Shown here one piece after another: positions 20,561-32,173 of a stretch of DNA of 64,000 nt; positions within the stretch are counted from its first letter, which is position 1; every line of letters starts with the position of its first letter. The notes under the pieces are model-generated. The model was not told the DNA's origin, made no database searches, and worked only from the letters and a program-made list of their open reading frames with translations. The DNA comes from Saussurea involucrata (taxonomy: Eukaryota; Streptophyta; Magnoliopsida; Asterales; Asteraceae). The position numbers and the translations under genes are program-made. The DNA is taken from the NCBI GenBank assembly GCA_033807775.1, contig CM066318.1:81471379-81535378 (forward strand). Reading direction: 5' to 3'.

Positions 20561-20755
20561 TCAGACCATCTCTGCAATTTTGGGTTTAGAAGAAGAAGAA
20601 GGATCGACATTAGGAGGAGCAATAGGAACCCCAAAGGTTTGTGCATGAGTTCTGATATCTTGTCTTCCTCTTGCTCTTCCTACAAAATAGCACCCAACGC
20701 CAAGCATCACTGAGAACAATATCAGTGGGAGTGATATCACCACCACCATCGCCAT
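20561..20755 (-). CDS. Small single-span membrane protein, captured fragment
   Basis: A 64-residue frame runs from the ATG at 20755 to a TGA at 20561. Residues 4-25 form one hydrophobic span (VVVISLPLILFSVMLGVGCYF), followed by a basic stretch (GRARGRQDIRT) and a Pro/Ser-rich tail. I recall similar short uncharacterised plant membrane proteins of the form VISLPLILF...GCYF.GR..GRQ, but no function is known to me. The frame extends upstream without an ATG of good context. It lies inside the MULE, so it is probably captured and may not be expressed as protein. Confidence 0.55.
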   Translation of the reverse strand: MAMVVVISLPLILFSVMLGVGCYFVGRARGRQDIRTHAQTFGVPIAPPNVDPSSSSKPKIAEMV

Positions 20756-20914
20756 CTTAATTACAAACATTTCTACACTAAATGCGACTATTGTTTTGAA
20801 GCAGAAATCATCGCAAGGTGTAAAATAATGGCCAACGGATGAAGCAAACAACCTGAAGCACCAAAACAAAAATTCCTATCATAAATCGAAATCCAATCCA
20901 ATCCAAAGAACAAA

Positions 20915-21157
20915 TCAGATGGAGAGAAGAAGAACTGGATCTAAAGAAAAAGAAGAACTATATCTAAAGAAAAAGAACCAGATGGAGAGAAGAAGAAGAA
21001 GAAGAAGAAGAAGAACCAGATCTAGAGAAAAAGAAGACGAACCAGATCGACAGGGACGAAATAGGTTGGCCGGCGACTTCATCCTCTCCGGTGACTTCAT
21101 CTTCTCCGGCGATTTTGCCGGAACCCTAGGCGGCCGTCCTAGCTTCTTCTTCGCCAT
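20915..21157 (-). pseudogene. Captured 5' coding fragment, AT-hook-like start
   Basis: It starts at 21157 with a basic, proline-rich protein (MAKKKLGRPPRVPAKSPEK) containing repeated KSPE[KR]M units. It then degenerates into leucine runs encoded by a GAAGAAG-type simple repeat. The GRPP core resembles an AT-hook. I do not recognise the parent gene. Position inside the MULE and the loss of sensible sequence after about 45 residues suggest a captured first-exon piece. Confidence 0.4.
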
Positions 21158-21729
21158 TTCACCTCTTCTCTCTCTCGATCTCTCATATCTATGTTATTGT
21201 GCAACTCGCATATCTCTTCTCTCGATTTGTGTTTGTTGTGCAGATCTCAGATCTCGATCTCTTAGATCTCTTCTCCTTCTCTTCTCTAGATCACTCTTTC
21301 TCTCTCAATCTCTCATTTGTTTTCAATACTAAATTTGATATTAATTTAGATTGTTTAAATCAAGGTTTGATTTAGTTTTTTTAAATATGGGTTTAATTAA
21401 TTAAAAAAAGATGAATGTTCAAGAAGATGAATGTTCTTGATGTTCATCCTAATCTTCTTGAAGAAGATGAATGTTCAAGAACCAAAAATTATAATTAATT
21501 AAAAAATAGTAAAATAAATTAAATAAGGTAAAATGACCATAATACCCTCATGTGAGATGCACGTGTGTGGGTACTAACGGCAAGATTTAAACGGTGTGAG
21601 TCCTTTGGACCAAAAGCGAGAGAAAGTATGATAGGTCAAGGTCTTTTCTTAAAAAATAAACTTTAAGGACGAAATCCGTTGAAATTGACATACTTTAAGG
21701 ACCAAAAGTGAACTTTACTCTTTTAATTA

Positions 21730-22359
21730 TTTTTAATTATTTTTAATCATATAAATTATTTTTATTTATTTTTTAATATTAATAATATATTTTAATTATC
21801 AATTAGTATTATTTTTTAATTACTATTTAATTATTTTTTCATATTGTATGTAACGGTTATTTAAAATTATAAGTTAATCTAATTTTTTTTCTAAAAATTG
21901 TTTTAACAAATTCAAAATTTATAGTATATATGTAATAATAAATTTTAAATTTCTTTTAATTAATATATTATATTATTTAATTTTTCTTTATTACATTGGT
22001 TGTATTAATTAACATATTATATTGTTATAAAATTGTTTTAATTACATAATTAAATTTGTAATTGATAATTATTTGAAGATTCACTTTTTGGTCAATTTAC
22101 ATGTTTATAAGCTATTTTTGTCAAACGTGACTTCTTCATCAGCTAGCTTATCAGCTACCAGCTAGCTTATGAGTCAACAGCTAGCTTATCAGCTACCAAC
22201 TAGCTTATCAGCTAGTTTGCCAAACAAAGCCTTGGTCAAAAGTCTTGTTTATATATTCGATTGGAAGTGAAAGTAAGCATGTTTTGATACGATGCAACAT
22301 TTAAAGCATATTTTTTTTTATATTTGAAGCCATAGTAAGCATAAAAACTGCAATTACGA
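21730..22359. other. AT-rich sequence with AGCTAGCTTATCAGCTA repeats
   Basis: No gene is visible. 21730-22080 is extremely AT-rich. At 22130-22220 about four imperfect copies of AGCTAGCTTATCAGCTACC are followed by GCCAAACAAAGCC, typical of the ends of common hAT-like MITEs. The rest to 22359 is unremarkable. Confidence 0.5.
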
Positions 22360-24884
22360 CACTACAAAAAAAATTAAAATTTCCGACGGCCAAATCCGTC
22401 GGTAATCCGTCGGTAAACGGCTAAATCCGTCGGTAATCGTCGTCGGAAATAACCTGGTCGGTAATTAATTTACCGACGGAATTTACCGACGGATTACCGA
22501 CGGCCAAGATTACCGACGGATCACCGACGGATCACCGACGCCGGCTTATACCGACGGTCCTCCTTTACCGACGGATTACCGACGGTCCTTTTTACCGACG
22601 GATTAGCGACGGTCCTCTTTACCGACGGATTTGGCCGTCGGTAAATTTATTTAAATTAAATTAAATCTAAATGAATTAAAATATTAAATTATATTTTGTA
22701 AAAATTACCGACGGCAAATCCGTCGGTAATCCGTCGGTAATATTTATTTTAATTAAAAAAAAATTAAAAATACAGAACAAACTGCACAAAAAACCTGTAT
22801 TTAATTCCTGGGCAAAAACTATTACAAAATACTATTGTATTTAATAAATATCATATCCGTAAACAAATTACAATTTATCCCAAATACAAAACAAACTAAA
22901 CTGAGGGGGGAGCGGGGGAACTTCCAAACTGCATCATAAAGGCTTCAAACTTTTTCACTTTCTCCTCCAATTCTTTCCTTGCTTCTCGGTCTTGTTTCGC
23001 TTCCTCCTCCAATGCTTTCCTTGCTTCTCGGTCTTGTTTCGCTTCCTCCTCCATTTTGAGTCTCGCTTCTTTTTCTTGTCGTACCTCCTCTCTAAGTGCA
23101 TCCCACTAAAATTCAACATTTGATAAACATAAAACAAATGTTAGACGACATTTGACAAACGTATAACTATTACACATTTGACAAGAATACATACCTCCTC
23201 GTCGTGATGAGAGCTCCCACTTGTGGCGGCACCTGAATTACCGGACATAGCATATTCGGGATCCTGAGTCCCGAATCCAAAAAAGCGGCCCTTACGTCGT
23301 CCCCCGACACTACGCTTCCATAAGTCTGAGTCATTGGGTGGAACGGCGTCGGGAGGTAAATCGGGGTACTCCTCCGCTCTAATATGTCCGTAGGTATCCT
23401 ATGGTTTTACAAAAATAATGTGTTAACATATATAGAAAATTCGGCAGCATTTCGATTGTAATTTGAGCATATCCATTATATGTGTAGTATCAAAACAATC
23501 CTATCGTCCACCCAACAATGGCAGCTAACACCAACGGTGACTTATTGTCTAGCTGTATGTACACAATTACCAAACAACACACATATTGTATGTTATCTAT
23601 ACATTCGTATATACATGTGTACCTATACTATCATACCTGTACATATACATCCACACATACATGTATATACATGCAAACATTCATACACATATACATGCAA
23701 ATATTCATAAACATATAGACAATACACATGACACATAAATTAACATATATGTATTGTATATACATATGTGTACATCATCCACTTGTACATACACACATGC
23801 ATGTATACACATACAAACATTTATACATATATACACATATGGACTTAGTGTAGTGAATGGCGTTGAACCATAATAGGCTTCAGTGACTTTTAAAGAACTT
23901 GATTGGGACTTGATGGTTCTATTGGCTTAGTAGTCGTTCAAGAATTGTATCACGTCTCTTACTGAACTATAACGGGTCTTAATGTGCATAAGTGACTTTT
24001 ACTTAACTATGTTGGGCATTCATGGGTTTTAGTGGCTCTTAATGAACTTGATTGGGCCTTGGTGGGCTTCAATATCTCTTGATGAATTGTTATTGCACTT
24101 GTTGGGTCATATTTGACTCTTTGTGTATCGATAATCAAATTAGAACCATAAAAAATCCTTATAAATTCGCGAGAACTGAAACGGTATATGTATACTTTTT
24201 AAACATATATTTGTGTTTACACATAGACATACACACATATATGTATATACATACAAACATTCATACATATATACATCGACGGTCAATTTAATATATTTTT
24301 TAAAAAAATAATGTAATTATTTACCGACGGATTACCGACGGATTAGTTAATAAAATAAATAAAAATAAAAATTAAATAATCCGTCGGTAATTACCGACGG
24401 ATTACCGACGGATTATTTAATTAAAAAAATCAAAAATTAAATTAAATAATCCGTCGGTAATTACCGACGGATTACCCACGGATTATTTAATTAAAAAAAT
24501 CAAAAATTAAATTAAATAATCCGTCGGTAATCCGTCGGTAATTACCGACGGATTACCGACGGATTACCGACGGATTATTTAATTAAAAAAATCAAAAATA
24601 AAAATTAAATAATCCGTCGGTAATCCGTCGGTAATTACCGACGGATTATCTAATTAAAAAAATCAAAAATTAAATTAAATAATCCGTCGGTAATCCGTCG
24701 GTAATTACCGACGGATTATTTAATTAAAAAAATCAAAAATAAAAATTAAATAATCCGTCGGTAATTACCGACGGGTATTTATTTAGTTATTTTTTTAATT
24801 TTTTTAAATGAAATCCGTCGGTAATTACCGACGGTTTGTATCCGTCGGTAATTTTCGTCGGAAATTTGAGTTTTTCTAGTAGTG
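22360..24884. mobile_element. CACTA (En/Spm-like) transposon, non-autonomous
   Basis: The element is 2525 bp, starts CACTACAAAAAAAATT and ends TTTTTCTAGTAGTG, i.e. inverted CACTAC ends. The 3-bp target duplication CGA is at 22357-22359 and 24885-24887. Subterminal regions (22380-22740 and 24310-24860) are packed with CCGTCGGTAAT and its complement, the expected transposase-binding repeats. On the right they pair into CCGTCGGTAATTACCGACGG palindromes. The interior holds a transposase-gene tail on the minus strand and a stretch of ACATATA-type simple sequence (about 23570-23850). No full transposase is present. Confidence 0.93.
22896..23398 (-). pseudogene. 3' end of a CACTA transposase-type gene
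   Basis: Two exons join with proper splice sites: 23398-23195 and 23105-22896, intron 23194-23106. The first encodes a 68-residue stretch with LWKRSVGGRRKGRFFGFGT, a signature of plant CACTA transposase (Ptta/En/Spm, Transposase_24) C-termini. The second begins WDALREEVRQEKEARLK and forms a charged coiled coil with a duplicated EEEAKQDREARK unit, ending at TAG 22896-22898. The upstream catalytic part is absent, so this is a remnant captured or left after internal deletion. Confidence 0.75.
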
Positions 24885-25191
24885 CGAATATATTCAAACT
24901 CATTTTCTTAATGATAAAAATAGGGGTGAGGTTCACCCAACCTCGGGATTGGCTCTTGCAAATTCTTTCTCACACATGTTAAACTTCAAATGCCTTTTTT
25001 TTCATTCAAGATATTGATTTTATCCAATATCATTTATGGTTCATAAAACAGTATATATATATATTGAAGCCATAATAACTAGCATACTTGAGTTTATGCC
25101 ACAGTGAGCAAATTGCTTAACAACTTGTATTGAAAATCCAAAAAGCCATTGATGTGCTTAAACTATATATAATAATTTTAATGAATAATGA
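24885..25191. other. Intergenic spacer before the HIPP-like gene
   Basis: There is no gene. It probably contains the 3' UTR of the minus-strand HIPP-like gene (towards 25150) and a short TA run near 25055. Confidence 0.5.
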
Positions 25192-25660
25192 TCACAGAAT
25201 ATGACATGGACTAACGTAATCTTGATGAACGAGATACCAAGCATCGCATCTGTGGCATGTTCTTGGGATCGAAGGAAGGACACCGTCTTTCTTATCGTCT
25301 TTCTTTTCATCTTTCTTTTCTTCTTTGGCAGGTCCTACGCTAACTAAACGTGTAGATTTTCTAAATTTCCTCACCCTTGTGATGATGGCTACAGGATCAG
25401 CGTCGCCAATTATGGTTGCTGTGTTCTTGGAAGGATCTAGAACAATGGAGTTTACTCCTTCTATGGATGAGATCAACATCATCACCTTCTTCCTGCCCTT
25501 CAAACAAAGTAGATGATCCACTGACACAACTGTTTTCTGCAAACACAAATACATAAATTATATTTAACCATTATTGGTGAAGAGAAGTTGACAGAAACCA
25601 GATGGTAAATTAAGTTGTGTCAATCAATTAACTTTGAGTAAATGATGGAACCTTTGTCAT
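25192..25660 (-). CDS. Heavy-metal-associated isoprenylated (HIPP-like) protein
   Basis: A small predicted metallochaperone-like protein of 117 aa. Exon 1 is only nine bases (25660-25652, Met-Thr-Lys). The intron is 25651-25537 (GT...CAG) and exon 2 is 25536-25192, a layout common in this family. An HMA domain fills residues 4-75 (KTVVSVDHLLCLKGRKKVM ... VRKFRKSTRLVSVGP), then a Lys/Asp/Glu linker (EEKKDEKKDDKKD), then a Cys-containing tail ending CHIL, a CaaX box predicting prenylation and membrane attachment. The usual CxxC metal site is incomplete: the first Cys is kept (LLC) but the second position is Gly. Metal binding may be weak. The nine-base exon is inferred from splice consensus and family precedent. 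Confidence 0.68.
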
Positions 25661-25683
25661 TAAGGAGATGGTTAATGATATAG

Positions 25684-25728
<45 letters not shown>

Positions 25729-26021
25729 AGTTGGAAGGAATTGAAGCTGCTATATATGCACTATGCATCTCTCCTGGATTTGGTTACAATAAAAGAATGG
25801 TATCTACAGATTGGCCTCTTTCTATGCACACATGAATATGTGTTTGTGACCATGCAATTTTATGTATTAATTTGTATGTCAATTTAGGAAGTTAACACAG
25901 AGAGAGGATGGAGGTTGACAAAGGACTAAATGGATGGATACAGTTGGTTGGGATAAAATGTTGGTTAGAGAGTATTAATGGTTCACTTACTACATCCTCT
26001 ACATATTCAATGTGAAGTATG

Positions 26022-26068
<47 letters not shown>

Positions 26069-26085
26069 CTATATATATATATATA
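25661..26085. repeat. Microsatellite-rich upstream region
   Basis: It includes a (TA)n run of about 40 bp at 25686-25725 and a compound (CT)n then (TA)n run at about 26021-26086. The remainder is AT-rich and would be the promoter side of the minus-strand HIPP-like gene. No other gene is seen. Confidence 0.8.
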
Positions 26086-28560
26086 TATGGGGTCATTCAA
26101 GGGAGATCCTAGTATTTTGTGGTAACTGTGAGATCCAATCTCAACCACAAATCAGAGATAAACTAGGAAACTATTTGATTTTGGTAATATTGACTTAAAA
26201 TTCTAATGGCAATTTAGGTATTTTAAAAGTATCATCTCTTCTCCCTCCTCCCTTCTCTCTCCTCTCCGGCCCTCTCTTCTCCGGCGAACTTTTTTCCGGC
26301 GACTTTTTTTCCGACAAACACATGACACCTGTGATACCATACAAAATGCACTATGATACCTTATCATGTGATACACTATCTTAAATCACAATGTATCACA
26401 GTGATACAAAATACAAAAATTATATAATTGTATTTCTCATATTCTTTTTAAAGCCCGCCCCAAGACATTGAATAAAATCTCATCCGGCAAAAGAAAAACC
26501 TACTAACCTAGGTCGTTATCTTCGATCTAATCTTCATCATCATCATCATGGACCAAACTCCAAGTCTAGATTTCAAGGGGGTGTTCTCCAACTCCTCGTT
26601 CCTACAATTTCGTCTTCAAATTCTGCATCACAACATCAACTGCATTTGTTTTTCTCGATGGCAACATCATAAATCAGACAATCACCAATGTCCCATGCGA
26701 TAATAGGACATCAGGTTAATTTATAAATCACAAATCTGTAATCTGCAAGAGTTCAATACTTACATCCACGGTCCAATTTATAGCTCTTCAATCTTTTTTG
26801 AATTCGATCTCTACTTCAAGGTTGTGTAGTGGTCACTAGTTCAAACATCGAGATTGGGTTCACAAAACACAGACATCGACTTTTACTTTGCTTATGTAAG
26901 TTTTTAAAATTGAAACCTGTTGTTGAAGTGATTTTAATTTTGCAATAAAACTAATGATTTTAGTTTAGCTATTTCCCAACTTTGAGTGGTTTGTTGAATC
27001 AATGAATATTTGGTAAGCTAGTTAGCTAAATAGTAAATAATCCCAGTAGTTTTTTACAAATTTCATAGCAAAACTAGTAAAAAACTTCACCTATGTACGA
27101 GTTTCATGCTTCAAGCAAAGACCTTTTAGTCTTTAAAAAGTGGGTTTTTGAAACTCAAGTATCCATTGGAATTATCATCTTGATGCTAGCTAGTACTACA
27201 ATTCTTTAACTTAGCTTTCACCCGTGATTGTTGGTGGTTTTTACAAACCCCAAAACCAAGATTAATTCCACATAAATATTGCAGACTGAATGTTTCCTCA
27301 ATTTTTTTTCTTTAAATATAGCAGATTGAATGTTTCCCAATGTTTTGATTGTAGAATTTCCTAATTTAAATGTTGTTTTCAAATTGTTTGAATTTTACTT
27401 GTAGATTTTTATAGATTAATATGTTTATTAACTGTTCAGTTGATTTGTGGTCTTAATAAAGGTGTAACAGGGCCCCAAAAGTGATTGGAATGGCCTGGAG
27501 ACCAAAATACATACAAGATTCATTGTAGCCACTGTGTATATATATAATTGACAGAAGAAGAAGAAATAGAGATGCATTGTGATACAAAATACAATGTGAT
27601 ATCCAAAATTACATACCAGATTCACTGTGATACACCCCTAAAACCAAAATCACATTGTGATACCTTATCACATTGTATAAAGATGATACATATTATGATA
27701 CCCAATAATTCTAAACTTTAAGACAATGTATCACTGTGATACACACTGTGTATCACTGTGATACGCATGGAATAAACATTGAACGGTGATTCAGATAACT
27801 GCGATTACCATAGTGTTACACTGTGATTATTGTGATACAGTTAAAATAATAATGATTTTGAATGTTGGTACAGATCTATCTCCGTTAAAACACAAGATCG
27901 ACTTTCTTCTCGTCGATGAAACTCCATATCCCACTTTCTTCTCATCGGCAAAATTCCAGATCCCATCTTCGTTGAAATCCGACACAAATACTAGATCCAT
28001 ATTCGACAAACTCCAAAACGCAGACTAGATCCATCTTCAGAACCCCGACACAAACATACACACATATTGAAGTTGTTTGAATGTTGGGTTATAGTTGGAA
28101 GCTTTCAAGAGTTGAATGGAAACTATGGATGTTAATGGCTACGAAGATGATCGTTGATAACCGATGACGATGAAGATGGTAAGCGACAATAAGAGAGAGG
28201 CGACGGTGATGAATGACGAAGTGGAAACAGGCGACGAAGGCCAGAAAGAACGCTGTCATTGCTACCAAGGTCTTTAAGAAGTTGAGCAAGTTGAGGATGC
28301 TTTCGTCATATCCTGTAGACTGTCTGATCTCGCCGAAAAACACCATGAAAGTGTTTTGCCATGATTATAGGGAGGAGATATACACCACACCTGTTGGTAG
28401 GGATCGTGAAATACAGGGAGAGAAGGTTGACTATTTTTAGGGATGAAAAAAAAAGATTTGCCATAATTTTAGGGGTGGAAGTTTAGAAAAAAAGGGTCAT
28501 TCATTTCAAAATAGAAGTAGGGTAACTTGTAATTAATGATTTTGTTTCTAATATAAAAAA
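26086..28560. other. Unassigned repeat-like region, GTGATAC-rich
   Basis: No convincing gene is visible. At 26320-26410 and 27575-27840 the heptamer GTGATAC, its complement GTATCAC and near-variants recur many times, including a nested palindromic stretch around 27728-27765 (GTATCACTGTGATAC). GGTCATTC occurs near both edges (26082 and 28495) in the same orientation. A short open frame at 28213-28440 encodes a basic protein of no recognised family. Overall it looks like an old non-autonomous transposable element that I cannot classify. Confidence 0.4.
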
Positions 28561-28867
28561 TTCAAATTGTTAAATTACTAAATTATCCTTTTGCATGTGT
28601 CTTCTTTTTCTTTTTTTTCTTCTTCTTCTTTCACAACAGGGATAAGCAAAAAAAACTTTGAACATCATCATTATTGAGGTTGGAATTTTGATTGCAAGTA
28701 TTATGGTCGTGCACTCGTACGGCTTGCTAACTGAACTCTATTTCTGATAAATTAAAAGTTCGATTTTTGGAAGGTTAAACACGAAAGTTATGTGAAAAAT
28801 AAAATCAAATATATATATGCTTCTATATAATGTTAGTATTGTTATATATCCGCATTTTTTTTGTATT

Positions 28868-28965
28868 TTAGGGGCTGTTTGTTTACCTCTTAATAGTTTC
28901 ATTAAGAGTCAACCTCTGAATCGCTAAGAGGTGAATCTTGTTTGGCAAAAAAAAGGCTACATCTT
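28868..28965. mobile_element. Remnant of the GGGGCTGTTTG MITE
   Basis: It starts GGGGCTGTTTGTTTACCTCTT and shares the AACCTCTGAATCGCTAAGAGG and CTTGTTTGGCAAAAAAA segments with the MITE at 17528-17807, in opposite orientation. It is broken off at the right by the LINE tail. Confidence 0.65.
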
Positions 28966-28968
28966 ATA

Positions 28969-29165
28969 TTTTTTTTGAAATGGCAGCAATTTCATTAATA
29001 ATAACCAAATCAACAGTACAAACCAGGTGTCACAGCAATAGATAGGAGATCATCCCGAATCTAAACTAACAAATTCTAGAGAGCATTTGCGACGGTTTGT
29101 GAGCTACAAACATATCTATTGCGACAGCCCCTTAGACCAGCCGTATGCTCTTCACGTCCTTCCAA
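28969..29165 (-). mobile_element. 3' end of a LINE (L1-type)
   Basis: Read on the minus strand, the sequence ends with ATTAATGAAATTGCTGCCAT and then an A-run (T-run at 28969-28976 on the plus strand). This is the typical 3' UTR and tail of plant L1-type LINEs. About 200 bp remain, too short for coding domains, as expected for a 5'-truncated insertion. Confidence 0.55.
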
Positions 29166-30207
29166 TTTATATATAAATGAATATTTAAATTTAGTGATTT
29201 AAATTTAGATTATTTATAATGGTGATTTTTATTGAGATTTTTGTTAAGCCTTTTATAAAAATCTCCATTGTATAATAAAGGTTCTTGTCCGGTCATAATT
29301 TTCTATTAAAAATCTAGGTGTTTGAACGATAACTTAGGTTTTTGTCTACCTTTCTTTTTTATTATAATTTTTTCTTATTGTCTATTATTGTTTTTTTAAC
29401 TAATTTTTATTTAATAATTCCATAAAACCTAAAAGTTAAAATTAATTAAAAATATATAAAAGTTAATTGTTATAAATATATTTATTACTTTTATTATATT
29501 TTTCTTTTATTATAAACTTTCAAGTTTTTATATTTTGTTTTAATAAGTTTAACTTTCAATTATCACATTATATTATCATTTTTGGATTGTCTTTCGGATA
29601 TTTTTATATGTATAAAATGAAATTAATTTATAATTCGTAAATTAATAAGTTTAAAATATCTTTTTATTCTTTAAAAAATATATCAAATTATCTATGTGTG
29701 TATGTCATCTTATGACTCATTATTCACACTTCTTCAAGAAGGCTCTCGATTGTATCCAAAATTTATGTATCCTTGACATTCTACGAATTCTCAAATGCAC
29801 TTGGGTTTGCTATATTAGGCAAGTTGAACAAAAAAATTATATTAGGCCCAACCCAAGTCCAGCCCAAATCCGCAAATGATCACATCTATAACAAACCCAA
29901 GCCTGTTTTTGCAGGCATGTGAACTTGTTTGTACCTGCCCTATAAACGGGCCGGGCTTGCCCACGACCTAATGGGCTTATTTTTTTAACATTTGGAAAAC
30001 AAAGCTTGAATAAAATCATTTAAATTACATACTCTCTTTCCAACAAATAATAAAACGTAAAAGACATCAATGTCATAGCATATGAAAAAAATAGTTTTTA
30101 CAACATATGGAATATGAACACTTTCTCTTCAATGATTTATCAACTTTTAAACTCCGGACTTTTTCAGTTACAAAAAATTGATCCACCTAATATTTCAAGA
30201 TTGAGAT
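29166..30207. other. AT-rich intergenic sequence
   Basis: I see no gene and no clear element structure. 29820-29960 includes 'ggcccaacccaagtccagccc' type text of low complexity. Confidence 0.5.
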
Positions 30208-32008
30208 TGTAACAACACAAAACTCAAACACGCATAACATAGATAAATAAAACCCAAAACAAGTCCCAATTACATAAATGATCCATAAACAGCTCATTGA
30301 AAGTCTGAACAATTCAAAATTTGCAGCGGAAAGGTATTCTATCCACAGTCGAGATCCATCTAAGCTAAGAATATAAAGAAGTTTAATGCTTCCTGCTATT
30401 GCCTCCAACTCTAAGCTCAAGCCGTCTCTTTACTTTTGCTTGAAGCACCACTAGAGCGTCTCCCTGAAAATGGTTTAATTTTGAAAAGCGAGGGTTAGAC
30501 CAAACAGTCTAGTGAATTCCCTCCAAAAGCGGTTTTAACAACAAGCATAAAATATTTCTTTAACATACCATGCATCTCGACATACAACTCCATACATTGG
30601 TGCTTGCCCAGTGTCCAAGGATCGTACAAACCAGAACCACGATCGAGGCCCAAGCAGACTCCCCTCTCGCCTCATATCGGGGCCCAAGCAGACTCCCCAT
30701 TACCCGAATAGGAAGGAAACGAATTTTATCCTACCGGTTCATAACAAACTCCCAAGGGATCATCGGATCCCGAGGTACATTGATCCCACTTTGCAACCCG
30801 ACTCCACATAGCATATACACAAAGCTAGCAATAAATCACAATGCGTGAAATCTTTATAAACAGTTCAATCATGCTGAATAAGCCTTTCTAAAACATACTT
30901 TCATGCGAGAATTTATAAAAGCTTGTAAACAATCATACTCGCAAAGCATACCATGATTAGTAAAAACATTTAACATCTCGTTCCACGTAAAAAGGGTTAA
31001 GGGAACTCACCTGAAATGCGATAAACTGACTAACACCAATCCCCTCTTCTGAACGTACCAACAACCTACAAGTGTCCCAAACAGGATGTGAGATACCATT
31101 GGTCTCATGGATAGATCAGACGTAACGTAATCGAATGCCCTTTCTAAACCAGACCCTCCATATCTGGATTCTCTCCATCATTCGGACACAGGACAGTCCA
31201 GGTACCCTATTTGGATACCTTTATCCGGAGACCAGCAATCCGGTAACCCGAATGTTTTGGTCCCAAAACCAACTATCCAGTAATTCTTATTCGGATACCT
31301 CTATCCGGACCCCAACTATCCGGGTGTCGCTTATCCAGATCCCCAAAGCAATCCGGACGAAACTTTATCCGGAAACCTCTAACATTCGAATCGGCCAACA
31401 TTCGGAAACCAGAACAATCCGGACGAAATCTAATCGGATTTCTACACTTTCCGGGCCCCCCTTACCCGAAAACCAAACAATCCGGATAAAGCAACATCCG
31501 GACAGTGTCGAACTGTGAAAACCCCAACATCCCAAAAATCGATTCTAACTGCGATTTTCGTCCTAGACTCCATCTTACACTCATTTGAGTTAACATTTTA
31601 GCCTTAAGTAACCAATTGATTTATCCATTCATCCCTTAATCAGCCCAAAACAATCAAAACTCCGATATTCCTTTTTAAGAGATAACCACAGTGAAATATA
31701 TGGTGTTTAGTGATTTTCGTAGTCCAAATTAGTACATGCATCATTATACTAACCCATAGAAGAAAGGAGGATTCGAGAATTTACCTTAGCGAAAACCCTT
31801 CTGGCCGATTTCCCTCTTTCTTCCTCTCGGTCTCTTTCTCAGCCGCAAAACACCAAGACAAAAATGGGAGAAGTGAGGTGACCTAGGGATTTGTTCCCTT
31901 TTTATATTTCTTCTAAATTGCCACTTGGTGCCTCAAAACTTTTCCTCTTATCACTCTATGGCCACCAATCTTTCATTTATTAAAAATGAATACCCGGTTG
32001 TTACAACA
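30208..32008 (-). repeat. Gypsy LTR, left copy (1801 bp)
   Basis: On the minus strand it runs TGTTGTAACAACC to GGGTTGTTACA. A TATA-like ATATAAAAAGGG lies about 100 bp in (near 31900 on the plus strand). At 31150-31505 it carries an array of TCCGGA-type motifs, many mutated to TTCGGA, TCTGGA or TCCAGA compared with the middle LTR. Confidence 0.88.
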
Positions 32009-32173
32009 CATCCCCTTAAAAGAATTACGTCCCCGGAATTCCTTGGTCTGGTCGAAAAGGTGCGGGTACTTTGCCCTCATCTCCGGCTCTAACTCCCAGG
32101 TTGCTTCTTGACCTCTGTAATAACGCCACTGAACCTTTACCAGGTTGATTTCCTTGTTCCTCAATTTATTCAC
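31973..32173 (-). pseudogene. Chromodomain fragment of Gypsy pol
   Basis: The minus-strand frame reads VKVQWRYYRGQEATWELEPE followed by MRAKYPHLF, the C-terminal chromodomain that ends chromovirus polyproteins and guides integration to heterochromatin. Upstream residues are frame-broken. The frame continues past the natural end into the LTR because no stop intervenes. The equivalent in the second copy, about 38000-38160, is also degenerate. Confidence 0.75.

Larger units (their letters stand above)
19991..21720. mobile_element. Pack-MULE-like element with gene fragments
   Basis: It is a 1730-bp element with long, near-identical terminal inverted repeats of about 300 bp (19991-20300 against 21400-21720), outermost bases GAGTAAAGTT and AACTTTACTC. 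A perfect 9-bp target duplication, TTTTAATTA, is at 19982-19990 and 21721-21729. Long TIRs plus a 9-bp duplication fit Mutator-like elements. The interior has no transposase but holds minus-strand gene-like pieces at 20561-20755 and 20915-21157, which fits a Pack-MULE that has captured host sequence. Confidence 0.8.

Noticed and set aside
23480..23718. Tyr/Thr/Ile-rich short frames within the CACTA element
   Set aside because: They are encoded by ACATATAC-type simple sequence and have no plausible protein character.
28213..28440. 75-codon basic frame (and an overlapping minus-strand hydrophobic frame)
   Set aside because: I recognise no family in either strand and both sit in unclassified repeat-like sequence; too weak to call a gene.
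26086..28560. Helitron
   Set aside because: A TC start after the CT/TA microsatellite is possible, but no CTRR end with a preceding hairpin could be located.
31135..31518. Open frames through the TCCGGA arrays of the Gypsy LTRs (also 37135-37504)
   Set aside because: Repeat-driven frames inside LTRs with no domain; frames shift between the two copies.
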